Shown here: positions 8,694-15,850 of the stretch, piece after piece
Layout: each line of letters begins with the position of its first letter
How positions within the stretch are numbered: the first letter of the stretch is position 1
From: Vallitalea longa
Lineage (GTDB): Bacteria > Bacillota > Clostridia > Lachnospirales > Vallitaleaceae
Assembly: GCF_027923465.1 (NCBI RefSeq)
Contig: NZ_BRLB01000001.1
Location: 1,178,001-1,242,000 of the forward strand
Length of the DNA: 64,000 nucleotides
Direction of reading: 5' to 3'
Notes under the pieces: generated by a model
Databases searched by the model: none
What the model was told of the DNA's origin: nothing
Seen by the model: only the letters and a program-made list of their open reading frames with translations
Program-made: the position numbers and the translations under genes

Positions 8694-10251
8694 TTTTTTC
8701 TCCTTTTTCATCTATATCTAATCTAACTTTGCTACCTCTTCTAGCAAATACCGGTCTTAATTTGTTAACGAATATCGGCATCCTTATAAGTGAATCCTGT
8801 AAATCTTCATTATTGACTTCTCTTGCTGTAAAAGGTGATAAATAAGGAATATCAATGCTCTTAAGTGAAACAAGATGAGTCAATATGATTAAAATACCTA
8901 ACCAAAACCCCAAGAAACCTAAAAAAGCTGATAAAAATATTATTAAATATTTAATTATTCTAAACGCTGAGGTAAGAGAATAACTTGGAATAGCAAAAGA
9001 TGATATAGCCGTTAATGCTACAATAATGACTATAATAGGGCTTACTAAATTGGCTTCTACTACCGCCTGTCCTATAATGAGTCCTCCTACAATCCCAATA
9101 GTGTTTCCTATAGGCGTAGGAAGCCTTACACCTGCTTCTCTTAACAACTCAAAAGCGAGTTCCATAATGAGCACCTCTATAAGAGCTGGAAACGGCACCC
9201 CTTCCCTTGCTGCTGCAATGGAAAATGTTAACGATGTAGGTATCATGGCAGGATGAAAAGTCGTTAATGCCAAATAGAATCCAGGTATGGCAAAAGACAA
9301 AAAAGCTGCACAGTATCTTAATACTCTGACAAAACTCATTACATACCATCGTTGGTAATAATCCTCTGATGACTGAAAAAAGCAATTCATGGTTGTTGGT
9401 AGAAGTAATACAAAAGGAGTATTATCAACTACTATTGCAACCCTTCCTTCCAATATAGCAGAAGCAACTTTATCTGGTCTTTGAGTAACTTGGGTTTGAG
9501 GAAATGGAGAATACCAATTAGTCTCAATTAATTGTTCTAAAGTACCACTTTCCAAAACACTATCGATCTTAAAATAACTAAGTCTTTCTTCTATTTCTTT
9601 TAACACTTGAGGTCTTACAAGATCATCAAGATACATAAGAGCTACGTCAGTTCTTGTTCTTGTCCCTAACTGAATCTGCTTTACTTTTAACTTGCTGTCT
9701 CTTATCCTTCTTCTTATAAGCACAGTATTTATTCTGAATGCTTCAGTAAAACCTTCCTTTGACCCTCTTATTACGTTTTCTGTATCAGGTTGTTGTACAC
9801 CCCTGTTAGGAAAACCTTTCGTTGAAACTACTATACACTTTTCATAACCATCAATAAAAATTACAGTATCTCCCGAAAGCACGGCTAATACTGCATCATC
9901 CATCGTATTAACATCTTTTAGATCAGCTGTTGCAAATCCACCATCCTTAATGAAAGAAAACTTATCTTCATCTGTATCTGGAAGAGATTTTCCAACACCT
10001 CTAACTTGTACTAACAACTGTTCAAGAACAGATTCCTCTATAACTCTTCTATCAGTCATAACATCGATATAGGCAATATATGCCCATACATCCTTATTCT
10101 TCCCAATAGGGAATTTTCTCTTTACCAAATCACCACAATCAGTAAATAATTCCTCAAAATTTCTAATATTAGTATCCAATGAATCCGAAAACGGTACTAA
10201 TACTTTATTACTTCTCTCATCATATTTAGCTGCTACTTTTTTTAATCTCAT
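8674..10251 (-). CDS. GerA-family spore germination protein (first cluster, A subunit)
   Basis: The A subunit of a germinant receptor: a soluble N-terminal domain (about 1-300) followed by about five membrane helices (315-475) and a short cytoplasmic tail. Family hallmarks include YLDDLVRP, the segment QLIETNWYSPFPQTQVTQRP, and PFPALIEVLIMELAFELLREAG near 350-371. GerA proteins oligomerise into ion channels during germination (established for Bacillus GerAA). At 525 residues it is slightly longer than the second cluster's A protein. An AGGTGA site precedes the ATG. Confidence 0.94.
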   Translation of the reverse strand: MRLKKVAAKYDERSNKVLVPFSDSLDTNIRNFEELFTDCGDLVKRKFPIGKNKDVWAYIAYIDVMTDRRVIEESVLEQLLVQVRGVGKSLPDTDEDKFSFIKDGGFATADLKDVNTMDDAVLAVLSGDTVIFIDGYEKCIVVSTKGFPNRGVQQPDTENVIRGSKEGFTEAFRINTVLIRRRIRDSKLKVKQIQLGTRTRTDVALMYLDDLVRPQVLKEIEERLSYFKIDSVLESGTLEQLIETNWYSPFPQTQVTQRPDKVASAILEGRVAIVVDNTPFVLLLPTTMNCFFQSSEDYYQRWYVMSFVRVLRYCAAFLSFAIPGFYLALTTFHPAMIPTSLTFSIAAAREGVPFPALIEVLIMELAFELLREAGVRLPTPIGNTIGIVGGLIIGQAVVEANLVSPIIVIIVALTAISSFAIPSYSLTSAFRIIKYLIIFLSAFLGFLGFWLGILIILTHLVSLKSIDIPYLSPFTAREVNNEDLQDSLIRMPIFVNKLRPVFARRGSKVRLDIDEKGEKNVFTKQ

Positions 10252-10267
10252 TTCAATTCACCTAACT

Positions 10268-10477
10268 TCAATTAATAAATCTACCTACTACAAATAATAC
10301 AACCGATGCAGAAACATAAACTATACCTAGTACAATACTAACTGTATGCTCCTTTTTTCTCTTCTTCCTATATAAAACTTTTCTGTCCCATAAAAGCAGG
10401 ACTAACCCAACAAACAATAATAGAACTATAAATTTGGCGGAAAATATACTCCCAAATTTATCTAATATATTCATCAT
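10268..10477 (-). CDS. small membrane protein at the head of the ger operon
   Basis: With the ATG at 10477 (GGAAGG eight bases upstream) the product has 69 residues. A membrane helix near 15-31 (FIVLLLFVGLVLLLWD) is followed by a basic RKVLYRKKRKKEH stretch, then a second helix (TVSIVLGIVYVSASVVLFVVG). The longer reading from 10531 has no ribosome site. It ends 16 bp before the A gene, so it is probably cotranscribed. Small membrane D subunits modulate some Ger receptors in Bacillus; whether this is an equivalent is inference. I do not recognise a named family. Confidence 0.6.
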   Translation of the reverse strand: MMNILDKFGSIFSAKFIVLLLFVGLVLLLWDRKVLYRKKRKKEHTVSIVLGIVYVSASVVLFVVGRFIN

Positions 10478-10601
10478 AAAGATTACCTTCCTTTTTTTAC
10501 ATTTTTTGTATTTACCTATATTTTTATTCAACTTATATCAAAACTTTTCAACTATTTGTCTCAAAACCAAAATAAATAATCTTATCCCCACAATTTCATA
10601 G

Positions 10602-10682
10602 AAAACCTACATTTATTAACAAAGCACCTCATTAAAGATTTCAAAGAAAAAAGAAAGTAGCACTTTTTTTAACAAAAAAAAG
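10602..10682. repeat. intergenic repeat, copy A
   Basis: This stretch resembles 12415-12510. Shared blocks in the same order are AACCTAC, AAAG near 10621, TAAAGATTTC, AGAAAG, CTTT and TTAACAAAAAAA. Both copies end at the T-tract side of a minus-strand terminator. The match is by eye, with gaps, and lies in AT-rich DNA. Confidence 0.4.
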
Positions 10683-10706
10683 ATATTGGCATCTCCAATA
10701 TCTTTC
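10672..10706 (-). terminator. intrinsic terminator after gntR
   Basis: On the minus strand AGATATTGG and CCAATATCT form a 9-bp stem with a 5-nt loop, followed by TTTTTTTG. It lies about 20 bases after the gntR stop codon and closes the ispE-gntR transcript. Confidence 0.85.
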
Positions 10707-10726
10707 ATCTTTTATTAATTATATAA

Positions 10727-11404
10727 TTATTTGTTCTTCTTATCAAATATCTCAATAACAGCTATCTCCTGATTGACAATATGCTGCAAAGCAATACTTC
10801 TTGCTTCTTCAACATTTCTAGCTTCTATTGATTTAACTATCATATCATGTTCTTTGACCAATATATTGAAATCAGTAACTTTTTTGATATATTCAACTCT
10901 ATAACGATATATCTGCTCTCTCAGATTATTTATTATTAATATCAATTTATCATTTTCAGTTGAATTGAATATTATATCATGGAATTCAACATCTTTCTTT
11001 ATGATCTGTTCTATATCATGGTCTTGACACGCATTTTGGAATTTTTGACTTGTTTTCTTAAGATTGACAAGAGATTCTTCGGACATTTTGTCACAAGCTA
11101 TCTTAACTGCAAGTTCTTCAAGTGCTGCTCTTACCTCTAATACATCCTTAATATCTTTATGTGTAATTCTAGCAACTTCTGCACCTTTTCTAGGTATCAT
11201 CACTACTAGACCTTCAAGTTCAAGTTTTCTTATTGCCTCTCTTATTGGTGTTCTACTAACGCCCATTCTTTCAGCAAGTTGTTTTTCCATCAATCTTTCA
11301 CCAGCTACAAGTTCTCCCTTAAGAATGGCTTCTCTTAATGTATTAAAGACTACGTCTCTAAGTGGCAGATATTCATTTAAATTGACTTTCAATTTATCAC
11401 CCAT
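10727..11404 (-). CDS. GntR-family regulator, FadR/FCD type
   Basis: A 225-residue DNA-binding repressor with an N-terminal winged helix (about 10-75; VFNTLREAILKGELVAGERL and MGVSRTPIREAIRKLELEG are classic GntR features) and an all-helical FCD ligand-binding domain (about 85-210). I chose the ATG at 11404 because AAAGGA lies ten bases upstream; a longer reading to 11473 would run into ispE and has no ribosome site. It lies 28 bp downstream of ispE, probably in one transcript. The TTGTATA/TATACAA palindrome over the ispE -10 (12351-12374) resembles sites bound by FCD-type GntR proteins, so autoregulation is possible but unproven. Confidence 0.88.
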   Translation of the reverse strand: MGDKLKVNLNEYLPLRDVVFNTLREAILKGELVAGERLMEKQLAERMGVSRTPIREAIRKLELEGLVVMIPRKGAEVARITHKDIKDVLEVRAALEELAVKIACDKMSEESLVNLKKTSQKFQNACQDHDIEQIIKKDVEFHDIIFNSTENDKLILIINNLREQIYRYRVEYIKKVTDFNILVKEHDMIVKSIEARNVEEARSIALQHIVNQEIAVIEIFDKKNK

Positions 11405-11432
11405 TGCCTGTACATCCTTTCTTTTAATATAT

Positions 11433-12299
11433 TTAACTATTGAATATTGTAGTGGTATAAACGAATTTAGCAATATTGTTTACTTTTAACTTATGGGCAA
11501 GGTTATATGCCTTGCGCTTATCATCAAATATACCAAAAACTGATGGTCCACTCCCAGTCATCAACGAACCTATCGCTCCATTTTCCATCATACACCTTTT
11601 TATTTCATTAATTATAGGATATTTTTTAGTAGTGACCGTTTCTAGGATATTACCCATGTTTAGACAAATATGATGTAAATCACCTTTATTGATTCCATTA
11701 ATTATTTCATCTGTATCAGGTCTAGCATCTATATCATTTAAATCAAGATTACTATAAACATATCCCGTTGATACATTAATATTAGGCTTTGCTATAACAA
11801 CATATGCATTAGGAAAACGCTTCAGAGGTGTCAATTTTTCTCCAATTCCTTCACTAAGTGCTGTTCCCCTAAGCAAACAGTAAGGAATATCTGCACCAAA
11901 CATAGTACCAATTTCCATCATTTCATTCATAGTCATACGAAGATTAAAAAGTCTGTTCATTCCAACTAATGTAGCAGCTGCATCACTACTTCCTCCAGCC
12001 AAACCAGCGGCTACTGGAATAACTTTATATAAATCAATAAAAACTCCAGTTTTTATGCTATATTTTTCTTTTAGATGTTTAACAACTTTATATACTAGAT
12101 TTCTATCATCAACAGGTAAAAAAGCTAAGTTAGTTTGAATCTTTATCTCATCTTTTCTAATTTTTTTCATATTTATTTTGTCATATAGATTGATAGTCTG
12201 CATAATCATCTTTACTTCATGATAACCATCTTGTCTCTTACCTATAACATCAAGTGATATATTGATTTTCGCTCTAGCTCTTATATTAATTCTATACAT
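11433..12299 (-). CDS. ispE: 4-diphosphocytidyl-2-C-methyl-D-erythritol kinase
   Basis: IspE phosphorylates CDP-methylerythritol in the MEP isoprenoid pathway. The 288-residue protein shows the GHMP-kinase features: ARAKINISLDVIGKRQDGYHEV at the start with the conserved Lys and Asp, the ATP loop PVAAGLAGGSSDAAA (95-109), and SLMTGSGPSVFGIF near the C-terminus. It lies between SPOCS/veg and gntR; veg-ispE linkage is also seen in Bacillus. A sigma-A promoter is visible at 12364-12392. Confidence 0.95.
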   Translation of the reverse strand: MYRINIRARAKINISLDVIGKRQDGYHEVKMIMQTINLYDKINMKKIRKDEIKIQTNLAFLPVDDRNLVYKVVKHLKEKYSIKTGVFIDLYKVIPVAAGLAGGSSDAAATLVGMNRLFNLRMTMNEMMEIGTMFGADIPYCLLRGTALSEGIGEKLTPLKRFPNAYVVIAKPNINVSTGYVYSNLDLNDIDARPDTDEIINGINKGDLHHICLNMGNILETVTTKKYPIINEIKRCMMENGAIGSLMTGSGPSVFGIFDDKRKAYNLAHKLKVNNIAKFVYTTTIFNS

Positions 12300-12350
12300 A
12301 ATAACCCTTTCAGCTTTTTAATCTATAAGCTTAATTATCTATATTGTACC

Positions 12351-12374
12351 TTGTATACTTAATATTATATACAA
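12351..12374. promoter_or_regulatory. operator-like palindrome TTGTATA-N10-TATACAA
   Basis: Half-sites at 12351-12357 and 12368-12374 are perfect inverted repeats. They overlap the -10 box and start site of the ispE promoter. The half-site resembles that at the NatAB-like promoter (38834-38858). The neighbouring GntR-type gene is a possible regulator; this is inference. Confidence 0.4.
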
Positions 12375-12392
12375 TGTATATTTATAAATCAA
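12364..12392 (-). promoter_or_regulatory. sigma-A promoter of ispE-gntR
   Basis: On the minus strand TTGATT (12387-12392) and a perfect TATAAT (12364-12369) are separated by 17 bp, about 60 bases upstream of the ispE start. Confidence 0.65.
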
Positions 12393-12414
12393 GAAAAAAT
12401 AAAAAGTGACTACT

Positions 12415-12510
12415 AACCTACTATTACATCTGATTAAGTAAAAGGCTACTCTTCATAAAAGATTTCTAAAAAAATAGAAAGAGAACTTTATTGTTTAACA
12501 AAAAAAAAGA
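12415..12510. repeat. intergenic repeat, copy B
   Basis: Partner of the repeat at 10602-10682, with the same ordered blocks (AACCTAC, AAAGATTTC, AGAAAG, CTTT, TTTAACAAAAAAAA). It again abuts the T-tract of a minus-strand terminator. The two copies flank ispE-gntR. Confidence 0.4.
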
Positions 12511-12525
12511 ACGCTCATGCGTTCT
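12499..12525 (-). terminator. intrinsic terminator overlapping the SPOCS stop codon
   Basis: On the minus strand AGAACGC, a 4-nt loop and GCGTTCT form a 7-bp GC-rich stem followed by eight or nine Ts. The first arm overlaps the TAG stop of the SPOCS gene at 12524-12526. Confidence 0.85.
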
Positions 12526-14101
12526 AAATTTCGAGACTTTCAATATTTTTGACTATAATTAATTTATCCCCTCTTTTTACATCTGTAACATCTAAATTAT
12601 TTACAGCTCTAATATCCTCTACTTTAGTAGAATATGTTTTTGCTATATCCCATAATGTTTCATTATCTTTTACTATATATCCCACAACACTAGGTGTATT
12701 CTGAATCCTCTTGATGTCTAGTTCATTTTCAGTGATGTTATTGATCACATTCAGTTCATTCTTATGGAATACTAATGTGTCAAGTGAAACTGCACATTTT
12801 ACTTCTAGTTCTTTTTCACCTAACATGCTACAGTTAATATAGTTCACAGACGGCCTAATTGACATCCTGCTGTCTTTTTTAATGCCTTCTGTATCAATTA
12901 CCTGATTAAATGGTAAAACCGCGTTATAGACGTTAATAGGGTTATTATCATCAGCTGCAACATACATTATTTTGCTGAACACTACACCTTCTACTTCTAC
13001 TTTATCTTCAAATGTATCAATATTATCGATATTGACATCTCCAGTTGCATAATATATCTGCATTATATCTGGTTCGTTGCTATCTATTTCTATGGTTTCT
13101 TTTATTTTGCACTGACTTTGGTTCTTGCATAATAGTGTCTCATATTCAACTGATTCTTTCTCTAGATCGATATCTTTTGATAATGAGTATACATCAGCAA
13201 GAATACTGTCTTTCTCCTCTGAATAAACTTTGATATCCAGTTGTGTCATGATATCTACTGAGAATACTCTTTCTTCTCCGTCTAGATCAGGCCTTATCTG
13301 AATCTTGTCGTCTACGATTTTAATGTCAACATCATAATACATATCTTCGTTGACACCATTACACTCTATAACACCGTTATATGGTATTTCATGCTCAACA
13401 AATTCTAGATTGTTTTCTCCCGACTCTCCTAGATATAGAGTATCTAATGCTATAACCCCTTTAATATTGATTTTATCATCCATTATTCTGAATTCTTTAT
13501 TCTTGATACTTCTGTCATACCACAGGATTTCCATAATATTTGGCTTGCTGCTTGGAATTGCTAATTCATCTTTTATTTTATATGTTTCTTTTTTGGATGT
13601 ATGAAGTTTACATATTGTTATGTCATCATATTTGCTTTGTATGTCACAAGCTCCAGATATATCCATTGGAACATACATTTCTTTTTTCTCATCCACCATA
13701 AGTTTTACTTGTACAATTGATTTTACATTGATTTTTCTTGTGTTGATTGGGGTAATCTTCATCTCTTCTATGACATACTCTGTCTTAATACTATCATTTT
13801 TGGATACATCATCAATATTAATGCTTTCCTCTATTGGTATAAGACTCATCATATTATGTACAGGCTTTGAATCATTAAGAGGTACATACAATACTTTACA
13901 ATTAAATTCACCTTTTACTAAAACTTTTGAATCATAAACATCTGTACCTGTAATGTTTACTACCGAATTGCTCTGCAAAATTTTATCAATATCTGGCTTG
14001 ATATCTGGCACATTAATATCTTCATCTATTGTCATTTGAAGAACTCGGCTTCCTTTTTGTTTTATTAATGCTATGTTTCTTTGTTCCAGTTCTAAACTCA
14101 A
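12524..14101 (-). CDS. SPOCS (DUF3794) domain and LysM protein
   Basis: A 525-residue protein built mainly of repeated SPOCS/DUF3794 units (typical segments DINVPDIKPDIDKIL near 28-42, IPSSKPNIMEILWYD, and EIDSNEPDIMQIYYA) and ending in a LysM domain (about 473-520; YIVKDNETLWDIAKTYSTKV). LysM binds N-acetylglucosamine polymers, and SPOCS proteins are associated with the spore surface in Clostridia. It has no signal peptide, as expected for a mother-cell coat protein. The start is a TTG at 14101 with AGGAGGG six bases upstream. That ribosome site lies inside a terminator-like hairpin (14105-14155), so expression may be attenuated. Confidence 0.88.
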   Translation of the reverse strand: MSLELEQRNIALIKQKGSRVLQMTIDEDINVPDIKPDIDKILQSNSVVNITGTDVYDSKVLVKGEFNCKVLYVPLNDSKPVHNMMSLIPIEESINIDDVSKNDSIKTEYVIEEMKITPINTRKINVKSIVQVKLMVDEKKEMYVPMDISGACDIQSKYDDITICKLHTSKKETYKIKDELAIPSSKPNIMEILWYDRSIKNKEFRIMDDKINIKGVIALDTLYLGESGENNLEFVEHEIPYNGVIECNGVNEDMYYDVDIKIVDDKIQIRPDLDGEERVFSVDIMTQLDIKVYSEEKDSILADVYSLSKDIDLEKESVEYETLLCKNQSQCKIKETIEIDSNEPDIMQIYYATGDVNIDNIDTFEDKVEVEGVVFSKIMYVAADDNNPINVYNAVLPFNQVIDTEGIKKDSRMSIRPSVNYINCSMLGEKELEVKCAVSLDTLVFHKNELNVINNITENELDIKRIQNTPSVVGYIVKDNETLWDIAKTYSTKVEDIRAVNNLDVTDVKRGDKLIIVKNIESLEI

Positions 14102-14104
14102 AAA

Positions 14105-14155
14105 AATCCCTCCTAAACCTTTGTCTATATTATTATATTAAGGTTAGGAAGGATT
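14105..14155 (-). terminator. terminator-like hairpin that also covers the SPOCS ribosome site
   Basis: On the minus strand 14140-14155 pairs almost perfectly with 14105-14121 (16 bp, one bulge, 18-nt loop). The second arm contains the AGGAGGG ribosome site of the SPOCS gene, and the following T-run merges into its TTG start codon. It therefore looks both like the veg terminator and like a ribosome-site-sequestering structure. Confidence 0.75.
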
Positions 14156-14207
14156 TTATGACTATTTTTTAATTGTTAGATATAATAGCTAAAGATCATT
14201 AACAAAT

Positions 14208-14456
14208 TTATTCCTGACATAACGATAATTCAACATTATTAGTTAATATATCAGTGTAACTATATGAAACAGTTCTATAGGTATTCTGTAATTCATTTTG
14301 TACTTTAACTACAAAAATACTTGGATAAGTGCTCTGTAATACACCCTGTTTAATGACTATTCTTTTCCGTCCCTTATTAGCTTTAACCATCACTTTACTA
14401 CCGACATAACCATCTACACGCTTTCTTACCTCGGTAATATCTTCTTTTGCAATCAT
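14208..14456 (-). CDS. veg: Veg family protein
   Basis: An 82-residue protein of the Veg family. The central segment GSKVMVKANKGRKRIVIKQG is the characteristic signature, followed by the conserved YPSIFVV and VSYSYTDILT. In Bacillus subtilis Veg is a very abundant protein reported to influence biofilm matrix genes; its biochemical role is unclear. I chose the ATG at 14456 (GAGGTGG seven bases upstream) over an in-frame start at 14480. Two tandem near-consensus promoters upstream predict very high transcription, as known for Bacillus veg. SPOCS and ispE follow downstream. Confidence 0.9.
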   Translation of the reverse strand: MIAKEDITEVRKRVDGYVGSKVMVKANKGRKRIVIKQGVLQSTYPSIFVVKVQNELQNTYRTVSYSYTDILTNNVELSLCQE

Positions 14457-14488
14457 TTTTAACCACCTCATCTTTAACAACTACTACT

Positions 14489-14517
14489 AGTATATCATAA
14501 TACTATAAGCAGGTCAA
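14489..14517 (-). promoter_or_regulatory. veg promoter P1 (proximal)
   Basis: On the minus strand TTGACC (14512-14517), a 17-bp spacer and TATACT (14489-14494) lie about 30 bases before the veg ATG. Confidence 0.7.
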
Positions 14518-14528
14518 TAAATTTTTAA

Positions 14529-14557
14529 ATTATATCAAATTACACTATAAATGTCAA
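14529..14557 (-). promoter_or_regulatory. veg promoter P2 (distal, perfect consensus)
   Basis: On the minus strand a perfect TTGACA (14552-14557) and a perfect TATAAT (14529-14534) are separated by the optimal 17 bp. It lies 40 bp upstream of P1, in tandem. Confidence 0.78.
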
Positions 14558-14605
14558 TAGAATTAAGAGACTTTTTTACTAATTTATGTTATTTTGTTTG
14601 GAGAA

Positions 14606-15121
14606 CTATAATTTTCTTATCACTTTTCCCTTAATTTTGCTTTTGTCATAACAGCCTAATATACGGCTGTCTTTACTTATACTTCTATTGTCTCCTAAAA
14701 AAAATACACTCCCTTCAGGTACGAATATATCAATATCCCCTGTGGTAGTTCCTTTTATATAATTTTCTTCAAGTATTTTACCATTACGTATAACTTTATT
14801 ATCCGTTATCCGTATGTGGTCTCCTTCTAATCCAATAATTCTCTTAACTATCTTATTGGTTATGCTATCATCATTATAATTCAATATTATCAGATCATTA
14901 TATTTATACTTCGTTATGAGTGTTATAGCTTTTGATACTAATATATAATCATTGTCTTGAAGAGTGTTCTCCATAGATCTGCCTTTTACTTTCATGGGCC
15001 AAATAAATATAGAAATAAAGAATACAATTACTAGTGCATATATAAATGCGATAATCCAGTCTCTATATATTAGTTTTTCCATTTTTTTCATTTTTATGCG
15101 GCTTTTAGAATTTTTATTCAT
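14606..15121 (-). CDS. signal peptidase I
   Basis: A type I signal peptidase that removes signal peptides at the outer face of the membrane. One N-terminal membrane helix (about 22-40) is followed by the catalytic Ser49 in KGRSMENTL, the catalytic Lys93 in IVKRIIGLEGD, and the box GDNRSISKDSRILG near 142-155. The 171-residue length is typical of Gram-positive Sip proteins. It has its own promoter (15143-15171) and an AAAGGA site, so it appears monocistronic. Confidence 0.93.
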   Translation of the reverse strand: MNKNSKSRIKMKKMEKLIYRDWIIAFIYALVIVFFISIFIWPMKVKGRSMENTLQDNDYILVSKAITLITKYKYNDLIILNYNDDSITNKIVKRIIGLEGDHIRITDNKVIRNGKILEENYIKGTTTGDIDIFVPEGSVFFLGDNRSISKDSRILGCYDKSKIKGKVIRKL

Positions 15122-15142
15122 GTATGCAATCCTTTAGTTTTG

Positions 15143-15171
15143 TTATTACTTTCATTTTATGATATTGACAA
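15143..15171 (-). promoter_or_regulatory. sigma-A promoter of the signal peptidase gene
   Basis: On the minus strand TTGTCA (15166-15171) and TAATAA (15143-15148) are separated by 17 bp, about 20 bases upstream of the ATG. Confidence 0.5.
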
Positions 15172-15200
15172 CCGATATTACTTGCTAATGACAAAATAAA

Positions 15201-15223
15201 TGGGGAAAATTTTCTTTTCCCCA
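15201..15223 (-). terminator. strong hairpin terminator after the PrcB-like gene
   Basis: TGGGGAAAA and TTTTCCCCA form a 9-bp stem with a 5-nt loop. T-rich sequence follows on both strands. The upstream minus-strand gene is the PrcB-like lipoprotein (15377-15787), so this probably ends its transcript after a long 3' region. Two further imperfect hairpins (15252-15294 and about 15323-15353) lie between them. Confidence 0.6.
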
Positions 15224-15376
15224 CATTTTTTATTATTCTTAATTCTATTTCAAATATCCCATATACTCAAATCAAATTGACTATATGGGTATTTCAGTAG
15301 AAAATATCTCTTCAGTTAATTGTGCATACGAAATGAAGTTCGTTATATATGCATAAGTATTTTTGTATAACAGATG

Positions 15377-15787
15377 TTACTTGTAATAAACAGGTAATGA
15401 TAGATCTTCTGTTTTCACAACAATAAATGGATAAGATAGACTCATAGTTACTGTATCATCCTTTGATGGCCCTAACAGTTCAGTTAAAATCACTACATAA
15501 TCTTCTGATTCATATACTTCTTTTACTTGAATACTGTATCCACCTGTCGGTTGCTCACCATATCCAACAACTATGTATAAATACTGCCCATCACTAAAAC
15601 TGAATTTAAATGGTTCCATCTTAGATTCTTCTATCTTCTGTTTTATAACATCAGGTATATCTTGTTCATCTACTACAGTAAACTCTAAATCTCTTATTTT
15701 ATCTTCATTTTCTTCTTCAACGTCACTGCTACACGCAGTAAATATAAATACCATAAGTAAACATAACACAAAAATAATTTTTTTCAT
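15377..15787 (-). CDS. lipoprotein with PrcB C-terminal-like domain
   Basis: A 136-residue predicted lipoprotein with lipobox FTAC (Cys19) and an acidic linker. The C-terminal domain (about 70-135) contains GEQPTGGYSIQVKEV and a final YPFIVVKT strand, typical of PrcB_C domains found in a spirochaete protease complex and many clostridial surface proteins. It would sit on the outer face of the membrane; its partner and role are unknown. It stands alone between a signal peptidase and a phosphoglucomutase gene. Confidence 0.75.
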   Translation of the reverse strand: MKKIIFVLCLLMVFIFTACSSDVEEENEDKIRDLEFTVVDEQDIPDVIKQKIEESKMEPFKFSFSDGQYLYIVVGYGEQPTGGYSIQVKEVYESEDYVVILTELLGPSKDDTVTMSLSYPFIVVKTEDLSLPVYYK

Positions 15788-15850
15788 GATTTCACCATAA
15801 AATTTCTATTTGTATTATTTTATTGTTATAGCATCAAAATTATAACTTAA

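Noticed and set aside
11064-11489. A 141-residue open frame on the plus strand opposite gntR
   Set aside because: It lies antisense to a well-supported GntR gene, has no good ribosome site, and its sequence is low in complexity (Ser/Leu/Thr rich), as expected of a shadow frame.
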